Part shown: in pieces, positions 32,287 to 41,326 of the stretch
Layout: every line of letters begins with the position of its first letter
Numbering within the stretch: position 1 is the stretch's first letter
Program-made: the position numbers and the translations under genes
Notes under the pieces: model-generated
What the model saw: only the letters and a program-made list of their open reading frames with translations
Database searches by the model: none
What the model was told of the DNA's origin: nothing
Origin: Lysobacterales bacterium
Lineage (GTDB): Bacteria; Pseudomonadota; Gammaproteobacteria; Xanthomonadales; Xanthomonadaceae
Reading direction: 5' to 3'
Length of the DNA stretch: 64,000 bases
Assembly (NCBI GenBank): GCA_017302135.1
Contig: JAFLDZ010000020.1
Location: 1 to 64,000, forward strand

Positions 32287-33837
32287 CTAGAACTCGATGC
32301 TCGCGATCTTCTCGACCCAGCGCTTTGCGCCGGAACCTTCTGCCGCGAAATTCGCGATCAGATCGAACACCGCGTCGCTGAACCCGCCGACGTGGAGCAC
32401 GTCGCTACGCTCAACGGTCTGGCTGTTGGCGACCGGCTGCAGATCGATACACACCAGCTTCGCCTGCGGACAACGTATCTTGATCTGCTCCCATTGGCGC
32501 ATGGTCTCGGTGGCGCCACCGCTGCGGGTATCGCGCCAACTTTCGTTGTCGGACACCAGCACCAGCAGATCGACCTTCGCTTTCTCGCGGTTCAACGCCG
32601 CAAGCGGCGCGCTGACGCTGGTACCACCGCCGCACAATGTCGCCAGCTGTCGCGCCTGCGTCATCACGCTGTCGCGCGGGTTGAGTCGCAGCGCACGCAC
32701 TTCGGTATCGAACGGCAGCACGCGCGCATCCGGATGGGTGCGCTGGATACAGGCCGCGATCAGCGCCGCCACATCCACGCAGCGCGTGGTCGTGGTCGCG
32801 CCCTTGCGATGACCGGTGACCGGCGATGCCATCGAACCCGACACGTCCACCGCCACGACGACATCACCCTCCAGCTTCGGCACATTGCGGGTCGCGATTT
32901 CCATCGCATCCTGCAGCGCCGCGCCGATCGCGTTCGGCAGCTTCGAGGTCGCTTGGAATGCGGTCAGCAACTGGTACGGAAACACGCGGGCACGCCGGAT
33001 CGATTCCGGATGACGCAGACGCTCGGCGATCATCGCGACCGCTTTGGCATCCTCGAACACGCCGTTGCGCGCGAACGTGTTGAGGTTCATGCGTAGCGAC
33101 TGCCACGAAGCGCGGCGCGCCAACACCGTCCACTGCGCCGCACTCAACGGCAGCGACGTGAAGTACTGGAACGGCAGTGCCGGCAACTCACCCTGCGCGT
33201 CGCGCTTGAATGCTTCGTAAGCACGCAGTATTTCCGGCAGCTTCGCTTCGTCGTACGGCTTTCCGATCACCCACGCATACAGCGCTTCGCGCTCGGCATC
33301 GACCGGCTTCGGATGCACCATCCTGATCACGTCCGCCAGCGACGGATCGTTGCCGATCGCGGCGTTGACGAGTTGATCGACCGACGCGCGCTGCAGCCAC
33401 TCGCGCACCAGACGCTTCGGCAGCGAGCCAAGCGACTTGCGGCCGACGCAACCGCTGCGCAGGATCTGCACGACGTTGCGGAGCAGGCGGCCGTTGTCGA
33501 CCACGCGCGGAAACGCGGCGGCGAAGACCTCGCGATCGCGCAGCGACAGGCTGGCCAGCAACAGCGCCGGCATGTCCTTCATGTGCGCGCACTGACGCGC
33601 GTAGATCGCGGTCTGCGCGACGAAGCGCGGCTCCACCTCCGCGCACAGCTTCAACACCGTCGCCAACTGCTGCTCGGCGTTGGCGTAATAGGTGCCGTTG
33701 AGGCAACCCGTCGCCGCGTACAGCGCCAGCGCCGCCTGTGGCTTGCGGGCATAGGCGCGGCCGCCGGCCTCGTTGAAAGTGGTCGCAGCCGGCAGCAGCG
33801 TGCCGCGGGTGGATGCGAAGAGCGTGGTGTTGGCCAT
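32287..33837 (-). CDS. rsr: Rsr, bacterial Ro60 (TROVE-domain) RNA-binding protein
   Basis: Ring-shaped RNA-binding protein of the Ro60 family. In bacteria it binds Y RNAs, and in Deinococcus and Salmonella it works with polynucleotide phosphorylase in RNA decay and quality control. The 516 residues comprise a HEAT-like TROVE ring (about 1-335, with CAHMKDMPALLLASLS and FPYQLLTAFQATSKLP). A C-terminal vWA domain (about 350-516) has an intact MIDAS site (VDVSGSM). The ATG at 33837 lies 43 bases downstream of a perfect sigma-54 -12 element, so 33837 is preferred to the ATG at 33879. First gene of the predicted RtcR-controlled operon. Confidence 0.95.
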   Translation of the reverse strand: MANTTLFASTRGTLLPAATTFNEAGGRAYARKPQAALALYAATGCLNGTYYANAEQQLATVLKLCAEVEPRFVAQTAIYARQCAHMKDMPALLLASLSLRDREVFAAAFPRVVDNGRLLRNVVQILRSGCVGRKSLGSLPKRLVREWLQRASVDQLVNAAIGNDPSLADVIRMVHPKPVDAEREALYAWVIGKPYDEAKLPEILRAYEAFKRDAQGELPALPFQYFTSLPLSAAQWTVLARRASWQSLRMNLNTFARNGVFEDAKAVAMIAERLRHPESIRRARVFPYQLLTAFQATSKLPNAIGAALQDAMEIATRNVPKLEGDVVVAVDVSGSMASPVTGHRKGATTTTRCVDVAALIAACIQRTHPDARVLPFDTEVRALRLNPRDSVMTQARQLATLCGGGTSVSAPLAALNREKAKVDLLVLVSDNESWRDTRSGGATETMRQWEQIKIRCPQAKLVCIDLQPVANSQTVERSDVLHVGGFSDAVFDLIANFAAEGSGAKRWVEKIASIEF

Positions 33838-33879
33838 GATCGGTGCCTTGGGGAATGCCCGTTGGTTCGAGCTGTGCAT

Positions 33880-33896
33880 TGCAATGGCCGTGCCAA
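33880..33896 (-). promoter_or_regulatory. Sigma-54 promoter of the rsr-Y RNA-rtcBA operon
   Basis: The minus strand reads TTGGCACGGCCATTGCAA, with GG and GC exactly 10 bases apart: a full match to YTGGCACGNNNNTTGCW. The start would fall near 33869, about 30 bases before the rsr ATG. The divergently placed rtcR gene encodes the matching type of activator. Confidence 0.92.
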
Positions 33897-34017
33897 CAGG
33901 CTCTGAACTTGTTTATCTTTTTGTTTTTGTTGAGTTTTTCTGGAAAATCACGATCCTCATCGATTGGAATTTTGATATAAAGATATACTTGGATCTAAGT
34001 TTTTATCTGGATGGATC
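33897..34017. promoter_or_regulatory. AT-rich rtcR-rsr intergenic region, probable RtcR upstream sites
   Basis: This 121-base stretch is far richer in A and T than the rest of the window. It holds two similar motifs, GTTTATCTTTTTG (about 33909) and GTTTTTATCTGGATG (about 33999), that could be activator sites. On the plus strand TATACT (33984-33989) could be the -10 of rtcR, about 29 bases before its ATG. I cannot define operators without comparison. Confidence 0.45.
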
Positions 34018-35619
34018 ATGTGCAGGCAACAAGTCGTCTTCGGCATGCTCGGCACCACGCTCGACAGCGGCAGGGGGCCGGGGCGCTGGGAAAAATGGCG
34101 GCCGACGGTCTCCCTCTGCATGCACGAGGATTTCCTCGTCGACCGGCTCGAACTGCTGGTGGACGAACGTCGCTACCAGCGGCTCGCCGAAGTCGTGACC
34201 GAGGACGTCGTGCAGGTTTCGCCGGAAACCGCTGTGCGTCGCAGCGACATGTACCTGGCCGATCCATGGGATTTCGAAGGCGTGTACGCGACGCTGCACG
34301 ATTTTCTGCGCGGCTATGCCTTCAAGCCCGAGGACGAGGATTACTACATCCACATCACCACCGGCACGCACGTCGCGCAGATCTGCTGGTTCCTGCTGGC
34401 CGAAAGCCGGCACTTTCCAGGACGGTTGCTGCAGACCTCGCCGCCGCGCAAACAGGAGGGCGGCGAGCCCGGCAGTTATGCGGTGATCGATCTCGATCTC
34501 TCGCGCTACGACCTGATCGCGCAGCGATTCCAGCAACAGCAGCTGGAGGATCGCGCGCTGCTGAAGAACGGAATCGCCACCCGCAACGCTGCGTTCAACC
34601 GCATGATCGAGCAGATCGAAACCGTCGCGACGCGCTCGAAGGCGCCGATGCTGTTGATGGGGCCGACCGGCGCCGGCAAGAGCCAGCTCGCGAAGCGCGT
34701 GTTCGAGCTGAAGAAACTCAAGCATCAATTGCCCGGGCGTTTCGTCGAGGTGAACTGCGCCACGCTGCGCGGCGACGGCGCGATGAGCGCGCTGTTCGGC
34801 CATGTCAAAGGCGCGTACACCGGCGCCGGCAGCGACCGCGCCGGCTTTCTGCGTTCGGCGCATCAGGGGCTGCTGTTTCTCGACGAGATCGGCGAACTCG
34901 GCCTCGACGAACAGGCCTTGTTGCTGCGTGCGCTGGAAGAGAAGCGATTTCCGCCAGTGGGCAGCGACAAGGAGGTCGAAAGCGATTTCCAGCTGATCGC
35001 CGGCACCAATCGCGATCTGCAGACCGCCGTCGCGCAGGGGCGCTTCCGCGACGATCTGCTGGCGCGCCTGAATCTGTGGACCTATCGCCTGCCGGGTTTG
35101 TCGGAGCGCGTCGAAGACATCGAACCCAATCTCGATTTCGAGCTCGAACGCTGGAGCCGCGACCAGCATCAGCGCGTCGCCTTCAATCGTGAAGCGCGGA
35201 CGCGCTTTCTCGCGTTCGCGACCAGGCCCGAAGCGCGCTGGACCGGCAATTTCCGCGATCTCGGCGCATCGGTGATGCGGATGGCGACGCTGGCGAACGC
35301 CGGGCGCATCCAGATCGAATCGGTCGACGAGGAGATCGCGCGCCTGCGCGGGCTGTGGCGCGAAAGCAGCTCACCGTCGCCGCTCGATACGCTGCTCGGC
35401 GAGCGCGTCGATGCGGTCGACCGCTTCGATCGCGTGCAGTTGGAGGAGGTCGTGCGCGTCTGCGCACAGGCGAAATCGCTGTCGGATGCGGGTCGCACCC
35501 TGTTCGCGGTGTCGCGTATGCAGCGCAGCAGTACCAACGATGCCGACCGGCTGCGAAAATACCTCGCCCGCTTCGATCTGGACTGGGATCAACTGCGCAG
35601 CGTGGGGCGCGCACGGTGA
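34018..35619 (+). CDS. rtcR: RtcR, CARF-domain sigma-54-dependent activator
   Basis: Transcription activator of the RNA-repair operon. The 533 residues have an N-terminal CARF-type Rossmann domain (about 1-170, VVFGMLGTTLDSG ... HITTGTHVAQICWFLL) thought to sense RNA-end ligands such as cyclic-phosphate tRNA fragments. An AAA+ sigma-54 domain follows, with Walker A GPTGAGKS (216-223), sigma-54-contacting GAYTGA near 265 (a Tyr variant of GAFTGA), Walker B LLFLDEIGE, and R-finger region. A C-terminal helical DNA-binding region (about 465-530) closes the protein. Its start matches the family (..VVFGxLGTTLD). It is divergent from rsr, facing a perfect sigma-54 promoter. The Tyr change is known to be tolerated in some activators. 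Confidence 0.95.
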   Translation: MCRQQVVFGMLGTTLDSGRGPGRWEKWRPTVSLCMHEDFLVDRLELLVDERRYQRLAEVVTEDVVQVSPETAVRRSDMYLADPWDFEGVYATLHDFLRGYAFKPEDEDYYIHITTGTHVAQICWFLLAESRHFPGRLLQTSPPRKQEGGEPGSYAVIDLDLSRYDLIAQRFQQQQLEDRALLKNGIATRNAAFNRMIEQIETVATRSKAPMLLMGPTGAGKSQLAKRVFELKKLKHQLPGRFVEVNCATLRGDGAMSALFGHVKGAYTGAGSDRAGFLRSAHQGLLFLDEIGELGLDEQALLLRALEEKRFPPVGSDKEVESDFQLIAGTNRDLQTAVAQGRFRDDLLARLNLWTYRLPGLSERVEDIEPNLDFELERWSRDQHQRVAFNREARTRFLAFATRPEARWTGNFRDLGASVMRMATLANAGRIQIESVDEEIARLRGLWRESSSPSPLDTLLGERVDAVDRFDRVQLEEVVRVCAQAKSLSDAGRTLFAVSRMQRSSTNDADRLRKYLARFDLDWDQLRSVGRAR

Positions 35620-35686
35620 AAGAGCGCGTCGGCGACGCGCGATTTCGAGCACACTGGCGGTATCCGACGATCAGGACGTTCCAACC

Positions 35687-36127
35687 ATGAGCATGAATCT
35701 GTTCTTCCAGGCATTCGCTCCGAAAGATCTCGAAACGATGCGCGAGGACCCCTCCCTGGTCGACGGCTGGGTCGAAAGCGAATCGCGCTGCACCGCTTCG
35801 ATCGATGTGGAAACCGCATGGGACGTGTTGAAGCACATCCTCGGCGATGCCGGCTTCCGCAGCGATGACGTGATCGAGGATGTGCTGAGCAATGGCTGCG
35901 AAGTGGTGTCTCCGGCGCTGGTCCGGGAACAGGCGAAGGCGCTGTCGTCATGGACCCACGCGGCCGTTCTCGAAGCGCTGCGCGCGATCGACGAAGACGA
36001 GGGTCTCTATCACCAGGCGGTGTATCAGGACCAGGAAGACGACCTGCTGGAGCAGTTCGACATGCTCTCGGCGTTTTTCCGGGAAGCGGCCGCGCGCGGC
36101 GATGGGGCGCTGTACTACGCGATGTAA
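35687..36127 (+). CDS. DUF1877 (YfbM-like) protein
   Basis: Soluble 146-residue protein. It begins MSMNLFFQAF and continues with SLVDGW, IDVETAWDVLKHILGD, VLSNGCEVVSPALVREQAKAL, DLLEQFDMLSAFFREAAARGDGALYY, which follow the YfbM/DUF1877 pattern (a short N-terminal strand, D-K-x-W-x-x-L-H-x-L-L segment, and an F-x-x-L-x-x-FY-x-x-A-A end). Function unknown; the family is scattered and not tied to a pathway. It follows rtcR by 67 bases on the same strand but is a common stand-alone gene, so I do not place it in the RNA-repair unit. Confidence 0.8.
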   Translation: MSMNLFFQAFAPKDLETMREDPSLVDGWVESESRCTASIDVETAWDVLKHILGDAGFRSDDVIEDVLSNGCEVVSPALVREQAKALSSWTHAAVLEALRAIDEDEGLYHQAVYQDQEDDLLEQFDMLSAFFREAAARGDGALYYAM

Positions 36128-36142
36128 CCGGACGCGGGGCCG

Positions 36143-36901
36143 TCAGGCGCGACGCTGTTTGCCGTCGCCCGAATCCGTGCCGTGGGCGAGACGCAGCAGT
36201 TCCGTGACGTTGACGATCTCGACGCGGCGGCCGGTCACATCGATGACGCCGTCGTCCTGCAGGCGGGTGAAACCACGGCTGACGGTTTCCAGCGCGAGGC
36301 CGAGGAAGCGGGCGATGTCCTCGCGGCTCATCGGCAGCTGGAACTGGCGGTCGGACTGGCCGACGTTGCGATAGCGTTCGCCCAGGCTGTGCAGGAACAG
36401 GGCGATGCGTTCGTTGGCCTGACGGCGGACGAGGATCCCCAGATGATCCTGATCGCGATCGACGCTCTGTCCGATCACCCGGAACAACTGCTGTTGCAGG
36501 CTCGGCACCTGCGCGGCGACGGCCGACAGCTGGTCGTAGGGCACTTCGCAGACGTTCGCGGCGGTCAGTGCGACGCCTTCGCAGCGATGCTCGCCGGTGC
36601 CCAGGGCATCCAGGCCGATCAGTTCGCCCGGCAAATGGAAACCGAGGACCTGCTCTTCGCCGTCTTCGCTGATGCTGACCGACTTGAATGCGCCGTCGCG
36701 GGCGACGAAGACCGCCGTCAACGGGTCGCCGAGGCGGAACAGCCGTTCGCCGCGGGCGACCGGCCGGCGACGCTGGACGATCTGGTCGAGACGCTGGAGT
36801 TCCTCCGCACCGATGCCGCCGGGCAAGCACAGCTGGCGCACGGAGCAGTAGGTGCAGCCCCGGCGTAGTTGGATCAGATCGAGAACAGAAGAATCGCTCA
36901 T
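36143..36901 (-). CDS. fnr: FNR-type oxygen-responsive transcription regulator
   Basis: CRP/FNR-family regulator of 252 residues. The N-terminus carries Cys16-X2-Cys19-X5-Cys25 and a fourth cysteine in NVCEV (Cys118), the exact layout that binds the oxygen-sensing [4Fe-4S] cluster in E. coli FNR. The cyclic-nucleotide-like fold spans about 30-150 and the helix-turn-helix about 190-235 (SREDIARFLGLALETVSRGFTRLQ, where E-x-x-SR reads the FNR half site). ATG 36901 is the start that leaves the cysteine cluster at the usual distance. It is convergent with the DUF1877 gene and divergent from cytochrome c5. It probably controls respiratory genes. Confidence 0.92.
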   Translation of the reverse strand: MSDSSVLDLIQLRRGCTYCSVRQLCLPGGIGAEELQRLDQIVQRRRPVARGERLFRLGDPLTAVFVARDGAFKSVSISEDGEEQVLGFHLPGELIGLDALGTGEHRCEGVALTAANVCEVPYDQLSAVAAQVPSLQQQLFRVIGQSVDRDQDHLGILVRRQANERIALFLHSLGERYRNVGQSDRQFQLPMSREDIARFLGLALETVSRGFTRLQDDGVIDVTGRRVEIVNVTELLRLAHGTDSGDGKQRRA

Positions 36902-37109
36902 TGCCGCTAGTGTGCCATGCCACGGCGCATCGCCGAACCCGACTTCTGTCCAAGACGATGCCGGCAGTGGGTTGTCTCCGATCCCCGGGCGTATTTCGGG
37001 GCCGGAAATGTCCATGGGCTCGAATCCGGACCGCTGCAGCCTTTATACTGCGCGGATTCTGCGGCCGCAGCCCGGCCGCTTCGTCAACACGTCGTTTTCC
37101 GGGTGAGTC

Positions 37110-37622
37110 GTGCGCAATTACGATCTGGATTTTCTGAAGCGTTTCTCGATGGTGATCGCCTTCCTTGCGGCGGTCACCCTGGGCCTGATCCTGTTCGCGG
37201 TCTATCTGCACAACGGTCAGCCGCAGACGCCGAACCCGGTCGAGGTGAAGCGCACCGATGCGCGGATATCGCCAGTGGGTGAGGTCTATGCCGGCGCCAC
37301 CGGCGCGGCTCAACAGGCTGCGGCCGACGAGGCCGCCAAAGCCTCCGCCGCATCGCAGGTCGCCTACGGCGGTACGCTGGACGGCGCGGTGATCTACGAC
37401 AACCTCTGCGCGGGCTGCCACAAGTCCGGTGCCGGTGGCGCGCCGACCATGACCGCTACGGGCATGGGTGCCCGCGCCGGTCAGGGCAAGGATCTGCTGT
37501 ATCAGCATGCGATCGAAGGCTTCCAGGGCAGCGCTGGCGTGATGCCGGCCAAGGGCGGTAACCCGGCCCTGACCGACGATCAGGTCAAGGCGACCGTCGA
37601 CTGGATGCTCGAACAGGTTTGA
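37110..37622 (+). CDS. Membrane-anchored cytochrome c5-type protein
   Basis: Class I c-type cytochrome of 170 residues. An N-terminal uncleaved anchor (about 12-33) is followed by an Ala/Glu-rich linker (50-85) and a single haem domain with Cys100-AG-Cys103-His104 and axial Met145 in GVMPAKGG. This is the cytochrome c5 pattern of a mobile or tethered electron carrier to terminal oxidases or denitrification enzymes. The start is GTG 37110; no ATG fits. It is divergent from fnr with 208 bases between them. I found no FNR box there by eye. Confidence 0.85.
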   Translation: MRNYDLDFLKRFSMVIAFLAAVTLGLILFAVYLHNGQPQTPNPVEVKRTDARISPVGEVYAGATGAAQQAAADEAAKASAASQVAYGGTLDGAVIYDNLCAGCHKSGAGGAPTMTATGMGARAGQGKDLLYQHAIEGFQGSAGVMPAKGGNPALTDDQVKATVDWMLEQV

Positions 37623-37651
37623 TCGGCCAGACTGCCGTCATCGCTCCACCG

Positions 37652-37675
37652 CAACGCCGCCTCCGGGCGGCGTTG
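37652..37675 (+). terminator. Probable terminator after the cytochrome c5 gene
   Basis: CAACGCCGC pairs with GCGGCGTTG around CTCCGG, 30 bases after the stop. Only a weak T run (TCCGTTCCGT) follows, so read-through to the nuclease gene cannot be excluded. Confidence 0.5.
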
Positions 37676-37702
37676 TCCGTTCCGTCTCCGGAGAATCGCC
37701 GT

Positions 37703-39433
37703 ATGCGCCGTCTGCGTCCGTTCCTGCTGCCCCTGTGTGCTCTTGTCTGCGCGTTCACCGGCGTCGCCTCGGCTCAGGACGCTCCGATGGCCATCGGCCG
37801 GATCCAGGGCACGGGTGAGCGCAGTCCGCTCGCGGGTCAAGCGGTCATGGTCGAAGGCGTCGTCACTGCGGTCCCGGACGACAGCCTCGGCGGCTGGTTC
37901 CTGCAGGACGCTGGCGATCGCGACCCCGCCACTTCCGACGCGCTGTTCGTGATCGATGATGGCGGCCCGCCCGTCGGCACGCGCGTTCGCGTCCATGGCA
38001 CCGTGGTCGAGGCCGATAGCGGACGCGGCACCCACACCGCACTGCAGCCGACGGGTGTGGCGCCGCTGGGCCGGGCCGCGCTGCCGCGAGCGGCAGCGAT
38101 TTCGGCAGCGCCCGTCGATTGGGAGCGCTACGAAAACATGCGCGTACGCATCACCGCGCGGCTGACGGTGGCGGGCACCCATCGTGTCGACAGGTACGGC
38201 GAATTATTGGTCAATTTCGGCGAACGACTGCGCACGCCCGCCGACGCGGTGATGCCCGGCGATGCCGCGCGCGCACTGGCGGCCGAGAACGCGCGCCGCA
38301 CGCTGCGTCTGGACGACGCCAGCGACGCGGAGCGACCCGCTTCGATCTGGTATCTGCCGAAGACCGGTCAGCCACGCACCGGCGGACAGCTGTCGAGGGT
38401 GGAAGGCGTGGTGGATCAGCGCGGCGGCGGTTACCGCCTGCAGTTGACCGCGAAACCGGCGTTCCGGCGCGCAGCCCCGCCGTCGGCCCCAGAAGTCGGC
38501 GGCGACGTGCGGATCGCCAGCTTCAACCTCGAGAATTTCTTCAACGGCGACGGCCAGGGCGGCGGTTTTCCCACGCCGCGCGGCGCACGCACCCCCGCCG
38601 AACTGCAGACCCAGCTCGCCAGACTGGCCGCTACGATCCGTGGCCTGAACCCGGATATCGCTGCGCTGATGGAACTAGAGAACGACGGCTTCGGCCCGGA
38701 GTCCGCGATCGCGATGCTGGTGACAACGCTCAATGCGGATCGGAACGGCGACGACTGGCGCTTTGTCGCGACCGATCAGCCGCAGGGCGACGATCTGATC
38801 CGGGTCGGCCTGATCTATCGCGCTGCGCGGGTGACGCCAGTCGGGACGGCGGCAACGCTGACCGACGACCTGTTCGGCACCCGCAGCCGACCGCCGCTGG
38901 CGCAATCCTTCCGTGCCGGGACCGGCGCAACCCAAGGCCCGGCTTTCACGGTTGTCGCCAATCACTTCAAATCGAAAGGCTGCGCTGAAGCGACCGGGGC
39001 CGATGCCGATCAGAAGGACGGTCAGAGCTGCTGGAACGCCGTCCGCACCGAATCCGCGCGCCGGCTCGACGCTTGGCTGCGCACCGATCCGACACGATCG
39101 GGCAGCGATCTTGCGATGATCGTCGGCGATCTCAATGCTTACAGCATGGAAGATCCTGTTCGCATGCTGACCGCTGCCGGCTGGCGGGATGCTTTCGCCG
39201 GGCAGCGCGGGCCTGCGCCTTACAGCTATGTCTACGACGCCCAGATCGGCCGTCTCGATCACGCGCTGCTCAGTCCATCGCTGGCGGCGCGGAAGATCGG
39301 CGCGGCGGAATGGCACAGCAACGCCGATGAACCCGACAGCCACGGCTACCAGACGCGGCCCGGCGATCACACCCCGTGGCGCAGCTCGGACCACGATCCG
39401 CTGGTGGTCGGTTTCCGGCTGCGGAAACCCTGA
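37703..39433 (+). CDS. Extracellular ExeM/NucH-type endonuclease
   Basis: Secreted DNase-like protein of 576 residues. A signal peptide (1-24, VASAQ) precedes an OB-fold-like region (about 28-130, VMVEGVVTAVPDDSLGGWFLQD). The exonuclease/endonuclease/phosphatase domain (about 270-573) has FNLENFF, LMELENDGF, a VVANHFKSKGC segment, VGDLNAYSMEDP (catalytic Asp/Asn) and SSDHDPLV (general-base His). This order matches ExeM/NucH nucleases used to degrade extracellular DNA or biofilm. It lacks the C-terminal sorting helix of some homologues. SD GGAGA supports ATG 37703. It is followed 25 bases later by a hydrolase gene with its own leaderless promoter. Confidence 0.88.
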   Translation: MRRLRPFLLPLCALVCAFTGVASAQDAPMAIGRIQGTGERSPLAGQAVMVEGVVTAVPDDSLGGWFLQDAGDRDPATSDALFVIDDGGPPVGTRVRVHGTVVEADSGRGTHTALQPTGVAPLGRAALPRAAAISAAPVDWERYENMRVRITARLTVAGTHRVDRYGELLVNFGERLRTPADAVMPGDAARALAAENARRTLRLDDASDAERPASIWYLPKTGQPRTGGQLSRVEGVVDQRGGGYRLQLTAKPAFRRAAPPSAPEVGGDVRIASFNLENFFNGDGQGGGFPTPRGARTPAELQTQLARLAATIRGLNPDIAALMELENDGFGPESAIAMLVTTLNADRNGDDWRFVATDQPQGDDLIRVGLIYRAARVTPVGTAATLTDDLFGTRSRPPLAQSFRAGTGATQGPAFTVVANHFKSKGCAEATGADADQKDGQSCWNAVRTESARRLDAWLRTDPTRSGSDLAMIVGDLNAYSMEDPVRMLTAAGWRDAFAGQRGPAPYSYVYDAQIGRLDHALLSPSLAARKIGAAEWHSNADEPDSHGYQTRPGDHTPWRSSDHDPLVVGFRLRKP

Positions 39434-39446
39434 TCGCCCGGGCCGT

Positions 39447-39452
39447 TATCAT
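39447..39452 (+). promoter_or_regulatory. -10 element for a leaderless hydrolase transcript
   Basis: TATCAT lies exactly six bases before the ATG at 39459, with no Shine-Dalgarno sequence. It allows the hydrolase-zapE pair to be transcribed on its own. Confidence 0.4.
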
Positions 39453-39458
39453 CCGCGC

Positions 39459-40193
39459 ATGTCTTCTCCCGTTTTCCCTGTCGTTGCCACAGCGCTGATC
39501 CTGCCGGGCCCGGCGGGCGCACTGGAAGTCGTCTTCGATCCGCCCGAGGCCGAGGTCGCCGCGCGGCCGGTGATCGCGGTGCTGTGTCATCCGCTGCCGA
39601 CCGAAGGCGGCACGATGCACAACAAAGTGGTGACGATGGCTGCGCGCAGCCTGCGCGAGCTGGGCGTGACCACCGTGCGCTTCAACTTCCGCGGCACCGG
39701 CGCGTCCGAAGGCGCGTTCGATCACGGCGAGGGCGAGCTCGACGACCTGCGCGCGGTCGTCGCCTGGGTGCGCGACGCGCGGCCCGATGCGGCGCTGTGG
39801 CTCGCTGGTTTCAGCTTCGGCGCGTACGTCAGCCTGCGCGGTGCGGCCGAACTGCAGCCATCGGTGTTGATCTCGATCGCGCCACCGGCCGGCCGCTGGG
39901 ATTTCGACAAGATCGCGCTGCCGACGATGCCGTGGCTGGTGATCCAGGGCGAGGACGACGAGGTCGTCGACCCGCAAGCGGTGTACGACTGGTTCGAGCA
40001 GACGTCGAAGGCGCGGATGTCAAAGGCACCGACGTCGCAGACACCGCCGGGGGCGGGCGCCGAGCTGATCCGCATCCCCGACACCAGCCACTTCTTCCAT
40101 CGCAAACTGATGGATCTGCGCGGCGCGATCAAGCACGGCGTTCAACCTTACCTTCGACAGTACGATCCGCCGGAGCCCGGCGCCGCACCATGA
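39459..40193 (+). CDS. Alpha/beta hydrolase (dienelactone-hydrolase-like)
   Basis: Cytoplasmic alpha/beta hydrolase of 244 residues. Visible features are the oxyanion region LCHPLPTEGGTMHNKVV, then FNFRGTGASEGAFDHGEGE and the nucleophile elbow GFSFGAYV (Ser). The acid is in QGEDDEVVDP and the base His in IPDTSHFFHRKL, so the triad is complete. The CHPHP-like opening and R-G-x-G-x-S pattern match the small KEGG-unassigned hydrolases found beside zapE in related genomes. A short Ala/Ser/Thr-rich insertion (about 187-200) is unusual. The stop overlaps the zapE start as ATGA. Substrate unknown. Confidence 0.85.
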   Translation: MSSPVFPVVATALILPGPAGALEVVFDPPEAEVAARPVIAVLCHPLPTEGGTMHNKVVTMAARSLRELGVTTVRFNFRGTGASEGAFDHGEGELDDLRAVVAWVRDARPDAALWLAGFSFGAYVSLRGAAELQPSVLISIAPPAGRWDFDKIALPTMPWLVIQGEDDEVVDPQAVYDWFEQTSKARMSKAPTSQTPPGAGAELIRIPDTSHFFHRKLMDLRGAIKHGVQPYLRQYDPPEPGAAP

Positions 40194-41290
40194 GCGAATC
40201 CGCAGCGGCACCGTCCGTGCGCTACGCCGAAGGCGCGGTGCGTGGCGACTGGAGCGACGACCCCGCGCAACACGCGGCGCTGCGCGAGCTCGACCGCCTG
40301 CATGCGGCGCTGTCTACGCCGTCGAAACGCAAAGGTCTGCTCGATACGCTGTTCGGCAAGCCAGTCACGGCATCGCCGAACGGCCTGTACGTGTGGGGCG
40401 GCGTTGGTCGCGGCAAGACCTTCCTGATCGATCTGTTCTACGCCGGCCTGCCGATCCGCGAGAAACGGCGCACGCATTTCCATCGTTTCATGCGCGAAGT
40501 GCACGAGCGACTGCGCGCGCACGCGGGCGAACGCGACCCGCTGTCGGCCATCGCGCGCGAATGGCGCGCGCAGCTGCGCGTGCTGGTGCTGGACGAATTC
40601 TTCGTCAGCGACATCGGCGACGCGATGCTGCTGGGGCGGCTGCTGACGCGTCTGTTCGAGGAAGGCGTGATCCTGGTGACCAGCTCCAACGCCGCACCAT
40701 CCGAGCTGTACAAGGACGGCCTGCAGCGTTCGCGGTTCCTGCCGGCGATCGCACTGATCGAACGTCGCTGCAACGTGGTGAACCTCGACAGTCCTCACGA
40801 CTACCGCCTGCGCGCACTCACCCGCTCGCCGGTCTACCGCGCGCCGCTCGATGCCGACAGCGACGCATGGCTGGAATCGCGCTGGCGCGAACTGGGTGGC
40901 GACGACAGCCACCGCGATGCCGGCATCGATATCGATGGCCGCCGCATCGCGGTACGCGCACGCGACAAGGGCATGGCGTGGTTCGATTTCGCGGCGGTCT
41001 GCGAAGGCCCGCGCAGCAGCGCCGACTACATCGAGATCGCGACCGAATTCCACACCGTGCTGCTCGGCGGCGTGCCGGTGCTGGACGCGCAGCGCGACGA
41101 CGCGGCGCGACGCTTCATCACCCTGATCGACGAACTCTACGACCGTCACGTCAATCTGATCTGCAGCGCCGAAACTTCAGCCGCAATGCTGTATCGCGGT
41201 GAACGCCTGACCGCCGCATTCGAGCGCACCGCTTCGCGATTGATCGAAATGCAGTCGGCCGAATATCTGGCGCTGGAGCATCGCGGCTGA
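40190..41290 (+). CDS. zapE: ZapE (AFG1-like) cell-division ATPase
   Basis: P-loop ATPase of the AFG1/ZapE family. E. coli ZapE associates with the Z-ring and is needed for division under low oxygen or stress. The 366 residues show LYVWGGVGRGKTFL (Walker A 70-77), HFHRFMREVHERL, the Walker B VLVLDEFFVSDIGDAM, sensor region VTSSNAAPSELYKDGLQR, and the C-terminal LYDRHVNLICSAE. Length is typical. It overlaps the upstream hydrolase by ATGA. It is convergent with the BNR-repeat lipoprotein gene. Confidence 0.93.
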   Translation: MSESAAAPSVRYAEGAVRGDWSDDPAQHAALRELDRLHAALSTPSKRKGLLDTLFGKPVTASPNGLYVWGGVGRGKTFLIDLFYAGLPIREKRRTHFHRFMREVHERLRAHAGERDPLSAIAREWRAQLRVLVLDEFFVSDIGDAMLLGRLLTRLFEEGVILVTSSNAAPSELYKDGLQRSRFLPAIALIERRCNVVNLDSPHDYRLRALTRSPVYRAPLDADSDAWLESRWRELGGDDSHRDAGIDIDGRRIAVRARDKGMAWFDFAAVCEGPRSSADYIEIATEFHTVLLGGVPVLDAQRDDAARRFITLIDELYDRHVNLICSAETSAAMLYRGERLTAAFERTASRLIEMQSAEYLALEHRG

Positions 41291-41326
41291 CACCGGGTCA
41301 GGCTGCGAATATCGGTATCGACAGGC

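Noticed and set aside
36902-37109. FNR box between fnr and cytochrome c5
   Set aside because: No TTGAT-N4-ATCAA-type palindrome could be found by eye; autoregulation is not supported.
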